From a virus, in IMG/VR virus record IMGVR_UViG_3300010388_000214, positions 31,626-95,625 of that record: a stretch of 64,000 bases of DNA; one strand, given 5' to 3'. Position 1 is the stretch's first letter; each line of letters begins with the position of its first letter. The notes below the pieces were generated by a model. That model saw nothing but the letters and a program-made list of their open reading frames with translations. It searched no databases and was not told the origin of the DNA. The translations under genes were made by a program, and so were the position numbers. Positions 11,611 to 21,473 of this stretch are shown here, piece after piece.

Positions 11611-11639
11611 ATTATAGCAAATATTTTTACACATTGCAA
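11611..11639 (-). promoter_or_regulatory. Promoter for the tRNA (TTGCAA-17-TATAAT)
   Basis: Minus strand: TTGCAA (11634-11639) and TATAAT (11611-11616) are spaced 17 bp, with TTTGC directly before the -10. The second array unit shares this TTTGC-TATAAT context. A TGTAAAG/CTTTACA inverted repeat lies upstream. Confidence 0.8.
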
Positions 11640-11950
11640 TAACATGTAAAGAAAATCGCAAAAACTTTACATATCGCCTAACATGTCTTATGTCAAATGA
11701 AAGACAACTTTACTTTGTAGAAAACAAATGAAAGCTAAATGAGGTTTACTTTCATTTAATGCCTTATATAGTCGTCATAAAGTTGGTTAATGCCTGTTAT
11801 ATTCGTCATTATTCAACTATTCGGGATTTCCGAACAGTTCACTTATTCGGTTTTTCCGAACAACTCAAATCAGTACGTACCTTCCGAAAACCAGGAAAAG
11901 TTGGTGTCAAACCACAATAATTGGTTTAAATCGGAACGAACATTCTTATC
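11640..11950. promoter_or_regulatory. Divergent control region with inverted repeats
   Basis: This stretch holds no convincing gene. It contains TGTAAAG/CTTTACA, repeated CAAATGAAAG with an inverted CTTTCATTT, and two 15-bp inverted repeats TTCGGGATTTCCGAA (11820-11834) and TTCGGTTTTTCCGAA (11846-11860). Further TTCCGAA and TCGGAA half-sites lie near 11883 and 11933. It separates leftward from rightward transcription and probably binds one or more regulators. Confidence 0.6.
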
Positions 11951-11990
11951 TGTTACCATTTCGTTATCATTCTGTTACATATCTGTAACA
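11951..11990 (+). repeat. Iteron-like array, four GTTAC-type half-sites at 11-bp pitch
   Basis: TGTTACC (11951), CGTTATC (11962), TGTTACA (11973) and TGTAACA (11984) start exactly 11 bp apart. The last two form an inverted repeat. The same TAAC/GTTA half-sites at 11-12-bp steps precede several leftward promoters. Confidence 0.65.
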
Positions 11991-12101
11991 TTTACCCATA
12001 TTCAAACCATATCTCGGATTCTGGGAGGTTAAGGTTTGAGGTTTGGGTATGTAATTCTCACCGCGAACTTTACGCCGTCGAGCTTTGCGATGCTTATTCA
12101 T
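11967..12101 (-). CDS. Possible small basic protein (44 aa)
   Basis: The minus-strand frame from ATG 12101 starts MNKHRKARRRKVRGENYIPK, with eight Arg/Lys in the first 12 residues, and ends KCYRYVTE. Such a start resembles nucleic-acid-binding or ribosomal-type microproteins. Its 3' end runs through the iteron block and no clear SD is seen, so its reality is uncertain. Confidence 0.35.
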   Translation of the reverse strand: MNKHRKARRRKVRGENYIPKPQTLTSQNPRYGLNMGKCYRYVTE

Positions 12102-12106
12102 CTTAG

Positions 12107-12127
12107 TTATCAACATGTTGTGGATAA
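12107..12127. promoter_or_regulatory. Inverted DnaA-box-like pair at the rightward promoter
   Basis: TTATCAACA (12107-12115, plus, one mismatch) and TTATCCACA (12119-12127, minus) face each other. The second overlaps the -35 region of the promoter for the 104-aa membrane protein, so binding there would affect that promoter. Confidence 0.55.
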
Positions 12128-12149
12128 CTTTTAAAAAGGACACTATAAT
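12121..12149 (+). promoter_or_regulatory. Rightward promoter (TGGATA-17-TATAAT)
   Basis: TATAAT (12144-12149) lies 9 nt before ATG 12159. The -35 position reads TGGATA (12121-12126), inside the DnaA-box-like site. Confidence 0.65.
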
Positions 12150-12158
12150 AGTAATATC

Positions 12159-12473
12159 ATGACAATTTCGGAATGGCAGGGGATTCTAGGTTTAATCATA
12201 GCAATATCAGCTGTAGCAGGAATTGTCTTTGCTATTCTCCGTTTCTATATCAGAGCATTTGCTAAACAAGAATTAGAAGACATCAGACACGAACTTAAGC
12301 CTAATAGTGGATCGTCTATGAAAGATCAGGTAACACGGCTAGAAGCAAATCAGAAAGTGATTACGGAAACTCAGAAAACAGACAGTGAAAGATTTGATCA
12401 CAAACTAGACAAGCTGGAAGATAAGGTCGACAAGATGTTCGAAATAATCCTTAAGCACTTTGGTAACAACTAA
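12159..12473 (+). CDS. DUF2746-like membrane/coiled-coil protein, possible lysis accessory (104 aa)
   Basis: One membrane helix (about residues 8-33, ILGLIIAISAVAGIVFAILR) is followed by a long charged helix or coiled coil (LEANQKVITETQ, KLDKLEDKVDKMFEII). This layout matches DUF2746-type proteins found beside lysis genes in actinobacteriophages. A holin or spanin-like accessory role is possible. It is the first rightward gene and appears almost leaderless. Confidence 0.65.
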   Translation: MTISEWQGILGLIIAISAVAGIVFAILRFYIRAFAKQELEDIRHELKPNSGSSMKDQVTRLEANQKVITETQKTDSERFDHKLDKLEDKVDKMFEIILKHFGNN

Positions 12474-12600
12474 TCCCTTATATATTAATATATATATACT
12501 AGATATCTTAGCTAGCTGTTATAGTTCTCTTATCAATTATTACAATTATACACACAAGTTCCTATGTCTTGATACCAAAACCTCATATTCTTTGATAACA

Positions 12601-12691
12601 TTTTGATAACGTTATGATTATGTTATAATTTTATATAGCTACTACTTAGGTTTTCTCTCTCATACCCACTTACCTAGGTAGTAGCTTTTTT
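12601..12691 (+). ncRNA. Promoter firing directly into a strong terminator
   Basis: TATAAT (12624-12629), with TTTGATAACG repeats at the -35 region, would start transcription near 12636. A 14-bp stem (12637-12650 with 12673-12686, one G-U pair) and a T6 tail follow at once. The RNA would be about 55 nt and consist only of the hairpin. Alternatively the hairpin simply ends the 104-aa gene's transcript. The remaining 12474-12600 is AT-rich and shows no gene. Confidence 0.55.
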
Positions 12692-12722
12692 AATGCCCTC
12701 CTGATTTCTTATTATTTAATGG

Positions 12723-12765
12723 TATAATTAAACTGATCTTGTTAAAGATCTAAGGAGAGTTTATT
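12723..12765 (+). promoter_or_regulatory. Promoter and leader for the endolysin
   Basis: TATAAT (12723-12728) lacks a good -35. The roughly 30-nt leader has a GATCTT/AAGATC hairpin followed by the SD AAGGAGAG 6-8 nt before ATG 12766. Confidence 0.6.
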
Positions 12766-13560
12766 ATGAGTCAATTTCAAAACTGGCTAAATAGTGTTAA
12801 CGGTAAAGCCATTGAGATGGATAAGTCGTACGGAGCACAATGCTGGGACCTATGGTCACACTATGGAGTCAACATGCTTGGCGTTACATTCTGGAAAACA
12901 GGAACAAACGCTGGTGGGGGATGCCCACAACACTCAGGCTTCACATGTGGCCTGTGGAAGACATTTGATCGTTCAGGTCTAGGCGAATGGCTGACCCCTG
13001 TACAAGGTCCACCTCAGCGTGGAGACGTAGCTATTTGGGAGTGGGGTTCCCCTGCAGGTCCTAACAGCCACGTTGCCATTGTTGTAGAAGACCGTGGAAG
13101 CAACGTATACTGCATGACACAGAATCCTGGTGCTGCACACTACGCAAACCTTTCAAAGGCTGGTATTCTCGGATACCTTCGCCCAGACAACCAGTCCTTC
13201 TTTGATGGTCCTGGTGCTGGTTCAACTCCTGCTGCAACTGGAACAATTGCTGAACTAGCAGCTGCGGTTATCCGTGGTGAGTTTGGTAACGGTCCAGACC
13301 GTGTAGCAGCTCTTGGTGCAAACTATGATGCTGTTCAGGCAGAGGTTAACCGTATTCTAGGTGGTGGCTCAGCAGCTCCTGCTCCTGCACCAGTATCTAG
13401 CGGTACACAGCACGTCGTAGTTCCAGGTGATACACTCTGGGATTTGAGTGCTGCATACCTCGGAGATCCAACTAGATACATGGAGATCTTCAATGCGTCA
13501 AACTTTAGTTCTGGAAATCCAAGCTTGATTTATCCAGGAGAAATCGCTATTATTCCTTAA
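12766..13560 (+). CDS. Endolysin: CHAP + CW_7 + LysM (264 aa)
   Basis: The N-terminal CHAP domain (about 5-140) carries the catalytic Cys26 (GAQCWDLW) and His102 (NSHVAIV) and should cleave peptidoglycan amide bonds. Residues 161-198 (VIRGEFGNGPDRVAAL, then YDAVQAEVNRIL) match one CW_7/Cpl-7 wall-binding motif. Residues 215-263 (VVPGDTLWDLSAAYLGD... YPGEIAIIP) are a LysM domain. Having two different wall-binding modules is notable. It is followed 16 nt later by the holin gene with a GGAGGAG SD, giving a lysis cassette. Confidence 0.93.
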   Translation: MSQFQNWLNSVNGKAIEMDKSYGAQCWDLWSHYGVNMLGVTFWKTGTNAGGGCPQHSGFTCGLWKTFDRSGLGEWLTPVQGPPQRGDVAIWEWGSPAGPNSHVAIVVEDRGSNVYCMTQNPGAAHYANLSKAGILGYLRPDNQSFFDGPGAGSTPAATGTIAELAAAVIRGEFGNGPDRVAALGANYDAVQAEVNRILGGGSAAPAPAPVSSGTQHVVVPGDTLWDLSAAYLGDPTRYMEIFNASNFSSGNPSLIYPGEIAIIP

Positions 13561-13576
13561 GGAGGAGAGAAAACAT

Positions 13577-14083
13577 ATGGAAAAGACACACTTCGTTAAG
13601 CAGGTATTTGACTACCTGTACCCGAGTAAAAACCGTGTAATCGCAGCTGTTGCGTTTGTTCGCACATTCAAGCAGGCAATTACTGGTACATCTGTAGTTG
13701 GTGGATCTGGATTGATCGCTATCAACGCAGGAGACATTGCAAACCTTAACTGGGAAGTTGTTATGTACACAGCAATTGCTGTAGTTCTAACAGCTATCAT
13801 TGCAGGTGCATCAGCTTTTGATGACGTATCTCGCAATGGTCTAAACAGCAAGTACATGGATGCGGCAACAACTCCAGAGCCTTCTGTTATTGTAGACCCA
13901 GCAGTGGTCAAGCAGTTATTGCGTCCAGCATCTTTTGTTCCTGCACCTGCAGAAGCACCAAAGGCTGCAGCTAAGCCAGCTACCCGTAAAAAGGCAACAC
14001 CAAAGGCTACAGCAGCAGCTAACAAGGTTGTAGAGAACACCTTGAAGGCTGACCAGGCTCCAGCAGTTGAAGAGCCAATGTAA
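13577..14083 (+). CDS. r1t-type holin with long Ala/Lys/Pro tail (168 aa)
   Basis: Two membrane segments (about 22-50 and 58-80) match r1t-like holins, including the NRVIAAVAFVRTFKQAITG start and a conserved acidic segment (FDDVSRN). Holins form the membrane lesions that release the endolysin. The tail of about 80 residues, rich in Ala, Pro and Lys (EAPKAAAKPATRKKATPK), is longer than usual and probably lies in the cytoplasm. A terminator follows. Confidence 0.85.
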   Translation: MEKTHFVKQVFDYLYPSKNRVIAAVAFVRTFKQAITGTSVVGGSGLIAINAGDIANLNWEVVMYTAIAVVLTAIIAGASAFDDVSRNGLNSKYMDAATTPEPSVIVDPAVVKQLLRPASFVPAPAEAPKAAAKPATRKKATPKATAAANKVVENTLKADQAPAVEEPM

Positions 14084-14098
14084 TAACATTACAAGCGG

Positions 14099-14134
14099 AT
14101 ACCCCTCGACTAATACTCGGGGGGTATTCTTTTT
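14099..14134 (+). terminator. Rho-independent terminator after the lysis genes
   Basis: An 11-bp stem (14099-14109 with 14117-14127, one G-U pair) is followed by TCTTTTT. A TATACT box for the next gene begins 3 nt later. Confidence 0.88.
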
Positions 14135-14148
14135 GCTATACTTAGGTT

Positions 14149-14886
14149 ATGAATAGAAAATTAGACTGGATTCCCAGATTTGACGAAAGGTCAAAGAACT
14201 TTCCCGTAAGAGGGATTTTAAAGAAACGTGTAGCACGTAAAAATGTTTTGTGGGTAGCAGGTCCAATCCTGGATCAGAAATCAGAAGGTGCCTGTGTAGG
14301 ATTTGGGTGGACAGCACAAGCACTTGCCACTCCATTTGTTGTGAATCTTAAGACGCTTCCAGGAAAAGCACCAAAGACGCCACAACCTTTTGCTCGTTAT
14401 GTATATACAAGTGCACAAAAGGTAGACGAGTATCCAGGAGAGTCTTACGAAGGAACTTCTGTTCTAGCTGGAGCAAAGGTTATGGAAAAGCATTTAGCTA
14501 TAGCTTCATATTCTTGGGCATTCAACATTGATGACATCATTGATGCACTAATTCAAAAAGGACCAGTTGTGCTTGGTATTAACTGGTATGACGGAATGTA
14601 CGAGGCACCAAATGGTGTGCTTTCTGTAACTGGAGATCATGTTGGCGGACACTGTCTTCTAGCTATTGGTTATACTGTTTCTTCTCCTAAGTTTGGTGGC
14701 AACCCTACTGTTACCCTGCAAAATTCTTGGGGTAAAAAATGGGGTATCAATGGATTGGCAGAGATATCTGTACAAGATCTAAGAAAGCTAATGATGGAAC
14801 AAGGAGAAGCTTGTATTCCATCCAAAACAGCATACGTAAAAAAAGCATCAATGGTTGACGCTATCAAGGGCATTTTCTCTAGGTAG
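14149..14886 (+). CDS. Papain-like (C1 family) cysteine protease (245 aa)
   Basis: The catalytic layout of peptidase C1 is visible: Cys49 in SEGACVGFGW, His168 in VGGHCLLAIGY, Asn192 in QNSWGKKWG. There is no signal peptide or propeptide. Papain-fold proteases are known in some phages and may process virion proteins or act on host surfaces. Its place between lysis and fibre genes fits a virion-associated enzyme, though this is inference. TATACT (14137-14142) ends 6 nt before the ATG, so it is probably leaderless. Confidence 0.85.
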   Translation: MNRKLDWIPRFDERSKNFPVRGILKKRVARKNVLWVAGPILDQKSEGACVGFGWTAQALATPFVVNLKTLPGKAPKTPQPFARYVYTSAQKVDEYPGESYEGTSVLAGAKVMEKHLAIASYSWAFNIDDIIDALIQKGPVVLGINWYDGMYEAPNGVLSVTGDHVGGHCLLAIGYTVSSPKFGGNPTVTLQNSWGKKWGINGLAEISVQDLRKLMMEQGEACIPSKTAYVKKASMVDAIKGIFSR

Positions 14887-14968
14887 CCTCTTTAAAAATG
14901 CCAATGGTGTATAATGTAATTACTTAAACTTTTATTTAGTTGAGAATTTCTTGGAGGCCCAATTTTAG

Positions 14969-17709
<2,741 letters not shown>

Positions 17710-17710
<1 letters not shown>

Positions 17711-18225
17711 TGAGTCAGCTAAGAGTAAATAGCATTGGAAACCTAGATGGGTCTAAAATAGATTCTACTAGCGATATTGTTGATGTTGCCTTACGTAATG
17801 ATGTTGCTTATGCACAAATTAATAAAATTGCCCTAACAAGTTTTGGATCTGGACATCAAAATATTTTATGGGATGAAGTTGCCATTAGTAAAAATATCAG
17901 TCTTTTATCAAATCAAATTTATTTTTCATTACCTGGCGTATATCAAATTACAGTGGGTATGAGAATTGGAAATACTGCTTCAGATTCTTGGACAGGTATT
18001 AACGTTTTCTATCCTGCTACTAGCACTATTATTGCACGAAGCTATGGAACTGGTAACGTTGCAAATGATCCAGGACCATTTCAGTTTACTTTGCTAGCAG
18101 AAATTACCCAAGTAAATGTACCATATCAAGTTAGACTGTATAGAGCAGGCGGAAGCTTGGTTCAAAGTACCCCAGATACAGAAGCAGGTAGAGCTATAGT
18201 TATGAATATTGTGAAGGTGAGCTAA
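17710..18225 (+). CDS. Tail-fibre-associated protein with C1q-like fold (171 aa)
   Basis: The frame opens slightly upstream, but ATG 17710 on the TAATG of the fibre gene is chosen. After a short N-terminus (MSQLRVNSIGNLDGSKID), the C-terminal 120 residues (IYFSLPGVYQITVGMRIG) look like the F-x-x-P-G-x-Y beta-sandwich of C1q/TNF-type phage receptor-binding heads. It is probably an accessory adhesin. Confidence 0.75.
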
Positions 18226-19199
18226 TGAGTACTTTAAAAACAAACAAGGTTGAAAACGTTGCTGGAGATGTGGGAATTCAGTTTGATCCAGTATCTAAGC
18301 GTATTGAGCTTCTTAGTCATGGTTTTGTTTTAAATTTTGATGGTGTCAACATTGTTCCACAGGATAAGAGCAGATCACAATTTACTTTTTCTGCTTCAGA
18401 TCAAAGCTGGGTGGTGCCAGTGGGTGTAACAAAAATTTATGTTAAGTTATGGGCAGCAGGAGGAGCAGGTGGAGGACCTGGATGGTCAACAGGCGGTTTT
18501 GGTGGCGGTGCAGGGCATACTCGTGGAATTATTCCAGTAACCCCAGGCGAAACATTAACTATTCGTGTACCACGTGGTGGATACGCAAATCCAGGAGCAA
18601 CAAACGCACCATTTGGTGGTGGGTCTTCTACAGGTGGTGGTGATAATCAGTACGCTGGAGGTGGTGGAGGATATTGTGGAATATTCCGTGGAACAACACC
18701 TTTGCTAATTGCTGGTGCTGGTGGTGGCGGCGGCTGTCAAACTGGAAGTTACGGACAGAACCACGGTGGTGCTGGCGGAGGCCTAACTGGTCGTAGAGGT
18801 GAGTGTGGAAGAAATAACGTTGGATATACTGGCGGTGGTGGAACTCAAACTGCAGGTGGAACTGGAGGTAACGGTGGCAACTCTACTGGAAATTCTGGGT
18901 CATATCTTCAAGGTGGATCAGTAAACGGAAACGTCTACGGCGGTGGTGGCGGCGGTGGCTACTATGGTGGTGGCTCAGGATCTTACGGTGCATCGGACAT
19001 GGCTGGCGGTGGCGGCGGATCTGGATATGTTGCTCCGTCAGTAATTATGGGGTCAACATATTCGGGTACTGGAAGATATCCAGCAGGAACAGACGACATT
19101 GATTACCCTGCAAGCACTACGTCAAACTACACATCTATTGGTTTTGGTGGGGTTCAGCAGTCGCATGGTGGAGACGGATTTTTGGTAATATATTACTAG
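18225..19199 (+). CDS. Glycine-rich receptor-binding protein (324 aa)
   Basis: An N-terminal motif shared with the neighbours (MSTLKTNKVENVAGDVGIQF) is followed by FSASDQSWVVPVGVTKIYVK and then about 200 residues of Gly-rich runs, similar to Gly-rich adhesin domains (T-even gp38-like polyglycine sandwich). It is a likely tip adhesin whose loops could vary. It starts on the TAATG of the C1q-like gene. Confidence 0.8.
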   Translation: MSTLKTNKVENVAGDVGIQFDPVSKRIELLSHGFVLNFDGVNIVPQDKSRSQFTFSASDQSWVVPVGVTKIYVKLWAAGGAGGGPGWSTGGFGGGAGHTRGIIPVTPGETLTIRVPRGGYANPGATNAPFGGGSSTGGGDNQYAGGGGGYCGIFRGTTPLLIAGAGGGGGCQTGSYGQNHGGAGGGLTGRRGECGRNNVGYTGGGGTQTAGGTGGNGGNSTGNSGSYLQGGSVNGNVYGGGGGGGYYGGGSGSYGASDMAGGGGGSGYVAPSVIMGSTYSGTGRYPAGTDDIDYPASTTSNYTSIGFGGVQQSHGGDGFLVIYY

Positions 19200-19209
19200 G
19201 AGATAAATT

Positions 19210-19809
19210 ATGGCATCAACAATTAAAGTAGACAATATTCAAAACTCGTCAAGTCAAGACCTATTTGTCAATGGGTATCCAAGGCAGCCTGGTTCTGTAA
19301 TTGAGTACCTAACTGGTCCTTGTGATGGATTAACCGCAACTGTTGGATCTGGAACATACACATTTCAAAACGTAACCGCCACACAAGATTTTTCTACAAC
19401 TTATTTAGATATTACTGGTAGCACTATTGCCTATACTCCACCTCCAGGAACCTCTCGGGTAATTTATAGATTTGACTTTTCTTATGGTTGGCGTGATACA
19501 GCTCACTCAATTCAGCATTACAAATTTTTTATTGACGGCACAGAAGTTGTTTATGCAAGACATAGCAAGTCAGCACAGTATCTTGAAAATAAGTCAACGT
19601 TTGAGTGGACAATCCCTATTGGCGGATCTCCCAATACAAATACTGGTCGACAGTCTGGATGGACAACTCCAAAAACACTAAAGCTTCAGGCAAGACGTTA
19701 CGCTAACGTATCTAATGGTGGAGTAATCCACGGTTCCTACTATTGGGACGGTGGCGGTTTGTCGAACCAGTTTTGTATGCCAACACTGAGCATTATCGCT
19801 ATTGCTTAG
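19210..19809 (+). CDS. Tail fibre/adhesin protein (199 aa)
   Basis: MASTIKVDNIQNSSSQDLFV is the N-terminal attachment motif of many phage fibre proteins and resembles the starts at 17710 and 18225. The rest is a beta-rich domain (SRVIYRFDFSYGWRD) ending in PTLSIIAIA, as in jelly-roll receptor-binding heads. An AGGAG SD precedes ATG 19210. Confidence 0.75.
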   Translation: MASTIKVDNIQNSSSQDLFVNGYPRQPGSVIEYLTGPCDGLTATVGSGTYTFQNVTATQDFSTTYLDITGSTIAYTPPPGTSRVIYRFDFSYGWRDTAHSIQHYKFFIDGTEVVYARHSKSAQYLENKSTFEWTIPIGGSPNTNTGRQSGWTTPKTLKLQARRYANVSNGGVIHGSYYWDGGGLSNQFCMPTLSIIAIA

Positions 19810-19823
19810 GATATAATTATATA

Positions 19824-20633
19824 ATGGCTGAAATAGACTTTCCAGATACACCATCTGACGGTGACGAATATGCTAACTATGTTTATAGTTCCTCTTCTGG
19901 GTGGAACAAAAAACCACCTGCACATCTTTACGATCTTGACGACGTAAGTATGGCTGGATCTCCAACTCACGGTACTACTCTTGAGTACGACATCGTTAGA
20001 GGTTGGGGAGCAGGAGTTGGATTAGTATTCCCAGTTGGAGGAATTAGTGTATTTGCTGGAGCCACCCCTCCGTCAAACTATTTGCTTTGTGATGGATCTG
20101 TGGTTGCAAGATCTTTATACCCCAAACTTTTTCAAATCATTGGAACTACGTATAACACTGGAGCAGAAGCATCTACAGACTTTAGGCTTCCAAACCTTAA
20201 TGGTCGTGTAGCAGCAGGTGCAGATAGCTTTGACACAAATTTCGGGTATCTGGGAAGAGTCGGTGGATCTAAGACTCACACTCTTACAGTTAACGAAATG
20301 CCTTCTCATACCCATATTCAAGACGCACATACGCACACTCAAAACTCACACTCACACACACAGGATTCACACAATCATGGTATGACGATTGGTTTTCAGC
20401 CAAACAGCTGGGAAGCAGCAAACTTTGGGCTAGGGTACTTTGGTAGCTTGCAAAATGCCTGTGCCGTTACTGGTGGTTGGGACATTGGAACTACAGGTAC
20501 TGCACCAAATATCGCAAATACAACAGCAGTAAACCTAGAAAATACAGCCACAAATCAAAATACTGGTGGAGGACTTTCTCACACAAATCTTCAGCCATAC
20601 ATTTCTATGAAATATATAATTAGATTTGAATAA
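19824..20633 (+). CDS. Tail-collar fibre protein, paralog A (269 aa)
   Basis: Paralog of the next two genes. It starts MAEIDFPDTPSDGDEYANYV and has a collar domain (about 73-135, NYLLCDGSVVARSLYPKLF). A His-rich stretch (TQNSHSHTQDSHNHG) and a closing TNLQPYISMKYIIRFE follow. The HxH repeats could hold metal ions along a fibre, as in T4 gp12 (analogy). TATAAT (19812-19817) ends 6 nt before ATG 19824, so this start, not one upstream, is used. Confidence 0.85.
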   Translation: MAEIDFPDTPSDGDEYANYVYSSSSGWNKKPPAHLYDLDDVSMAGSPTHGTTLEYDIVRGWGAGVGLVFPVGGISVFAGATPPSNYLLCDGSVVARSLYPKLFQIIGTTYNTGAEASTDFRLPNLNGRVAAGADSFDTNFGYLGRVGGSKTHTLTVNEMPSHTHIQDAHTHTQNSHSHTQDSHNHGMTIGFQPNSWEAANFGLGYFGSLQNACAVTGGWDIGTTGTAPNIANTTAVNLENTATNQNTGGGLSHTNLQPYISMKYIIRFE

Positions 20634-20648
20634 GGTATAATTAGTTTT

Positions 20649-21449
20649 ATGGCAGATCTAAACTTTCCCACTTCACCGCTAGATGGCGATACTTATGGTG
20701 ACTACGTTTATGATTCTGCAACTGAAAGTTGGATTCTCAATTCAGATATTCTTCTTAGTAACGCTAAAGACGTAGACTTTTCTGGATTAGCTGATGGTGA
20801 CACAATATCTTACTCTACAGCTACTAGCAAATGGGTAGCTAATTCTGGTAGAAGAATACCTGTCGGTGCACTCTTCCCTTATCCGTCACTTTTGGCTCCA
20901 GAGGGCTACATTTCTTGTCAGGGACAAATACTCTCTCAAACAGAATATGCAGACCTCTACTCTGTCGTTGGCTCTTTGTATAATATTGGAGGAGAGCCAT
21001 CTGGATCATTTAGAATCCCAAACTTGACCTCAAGAGTTCCAGTTGGGTATAGTTCTGGGGTATCCGAGTTTGATCCAGTAGGAAAGTACTCTGGAGGAAA
21101 TACTCATAGGCTAACCATTAGCGAATTGCCATCACATACACACACTCAGGATGCACACAGTCACAGCCAAAACGCACACAACCATACACAAGATTCTCAC
21201 AGCCATAGTGCAACAACTTCTTTCTACAACTATGGTGGCAACTTTGGTTATGGATATTTTGGTTCGTTTAGAAACCGTGTAGGCGTTACTGGTGGTTGGG
21301 GTCTAGGTACGACATCTGCCCAGCCCACCATCAACGGAACGGCAGCTGTTAATCAAAATGCCACCGCTCAAAATATGAATACTGGTGGCGATGTTCCACA
21401 CAACAATACTCAGCCGTATCTAACGCTTAACTATGTAATAAAATATTAG
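20649..21449 (+). CDS. Tail-collar fibre protein, paralog B (266 aa)
   Basis: Same architecture as its neighbours: MADLNFPTSPLDGDTYGDYV start, collar domain around residues 80-140 (APEGYISCQGQILSQTEYADLY), HxH stretch (DAHSHSQNAHNHTQDSHSH) and a TQPYLTLNYVIKY end. TATAAT ends 7 nt before the ATG. The copies differ mainly in the variable C-terminal part, which suggests diversified receptor binding. Confidence 0.85.
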   Translation: MADLNFPTSPLDGDTYGDYVYDSATESWILNSDILLSNAKDVDFSGLADGDTISYSTATSKWVANSGRRIPVGALFPYPSLLAPEGYISCQGQILSQTEYADLYSVVGSLYNIGGEPSGSFRIPNLTSRVPVGYSSGVSEFDPVGKYSGGNTHRLTISELPSHTHTQDAHSHSQNAHNHTQDSHSHSATTSFYNYGGNFGYGYFGSFRNRVGVTGGWGLGTTSAQPTINGTAAVNQNATAQNMNTGGDVPHNNTQPYLTLNYVIKY

Positions 21450-21473
21450 TCGTTAAGGTATAATTAAATTATA

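Noticed and set aside
11790-12032. Plus-strand 80-aa frame in the divergent region
   Set aside because: It crosses both inverted repeats and the iteron block, has no SD and no protein-like pattern.
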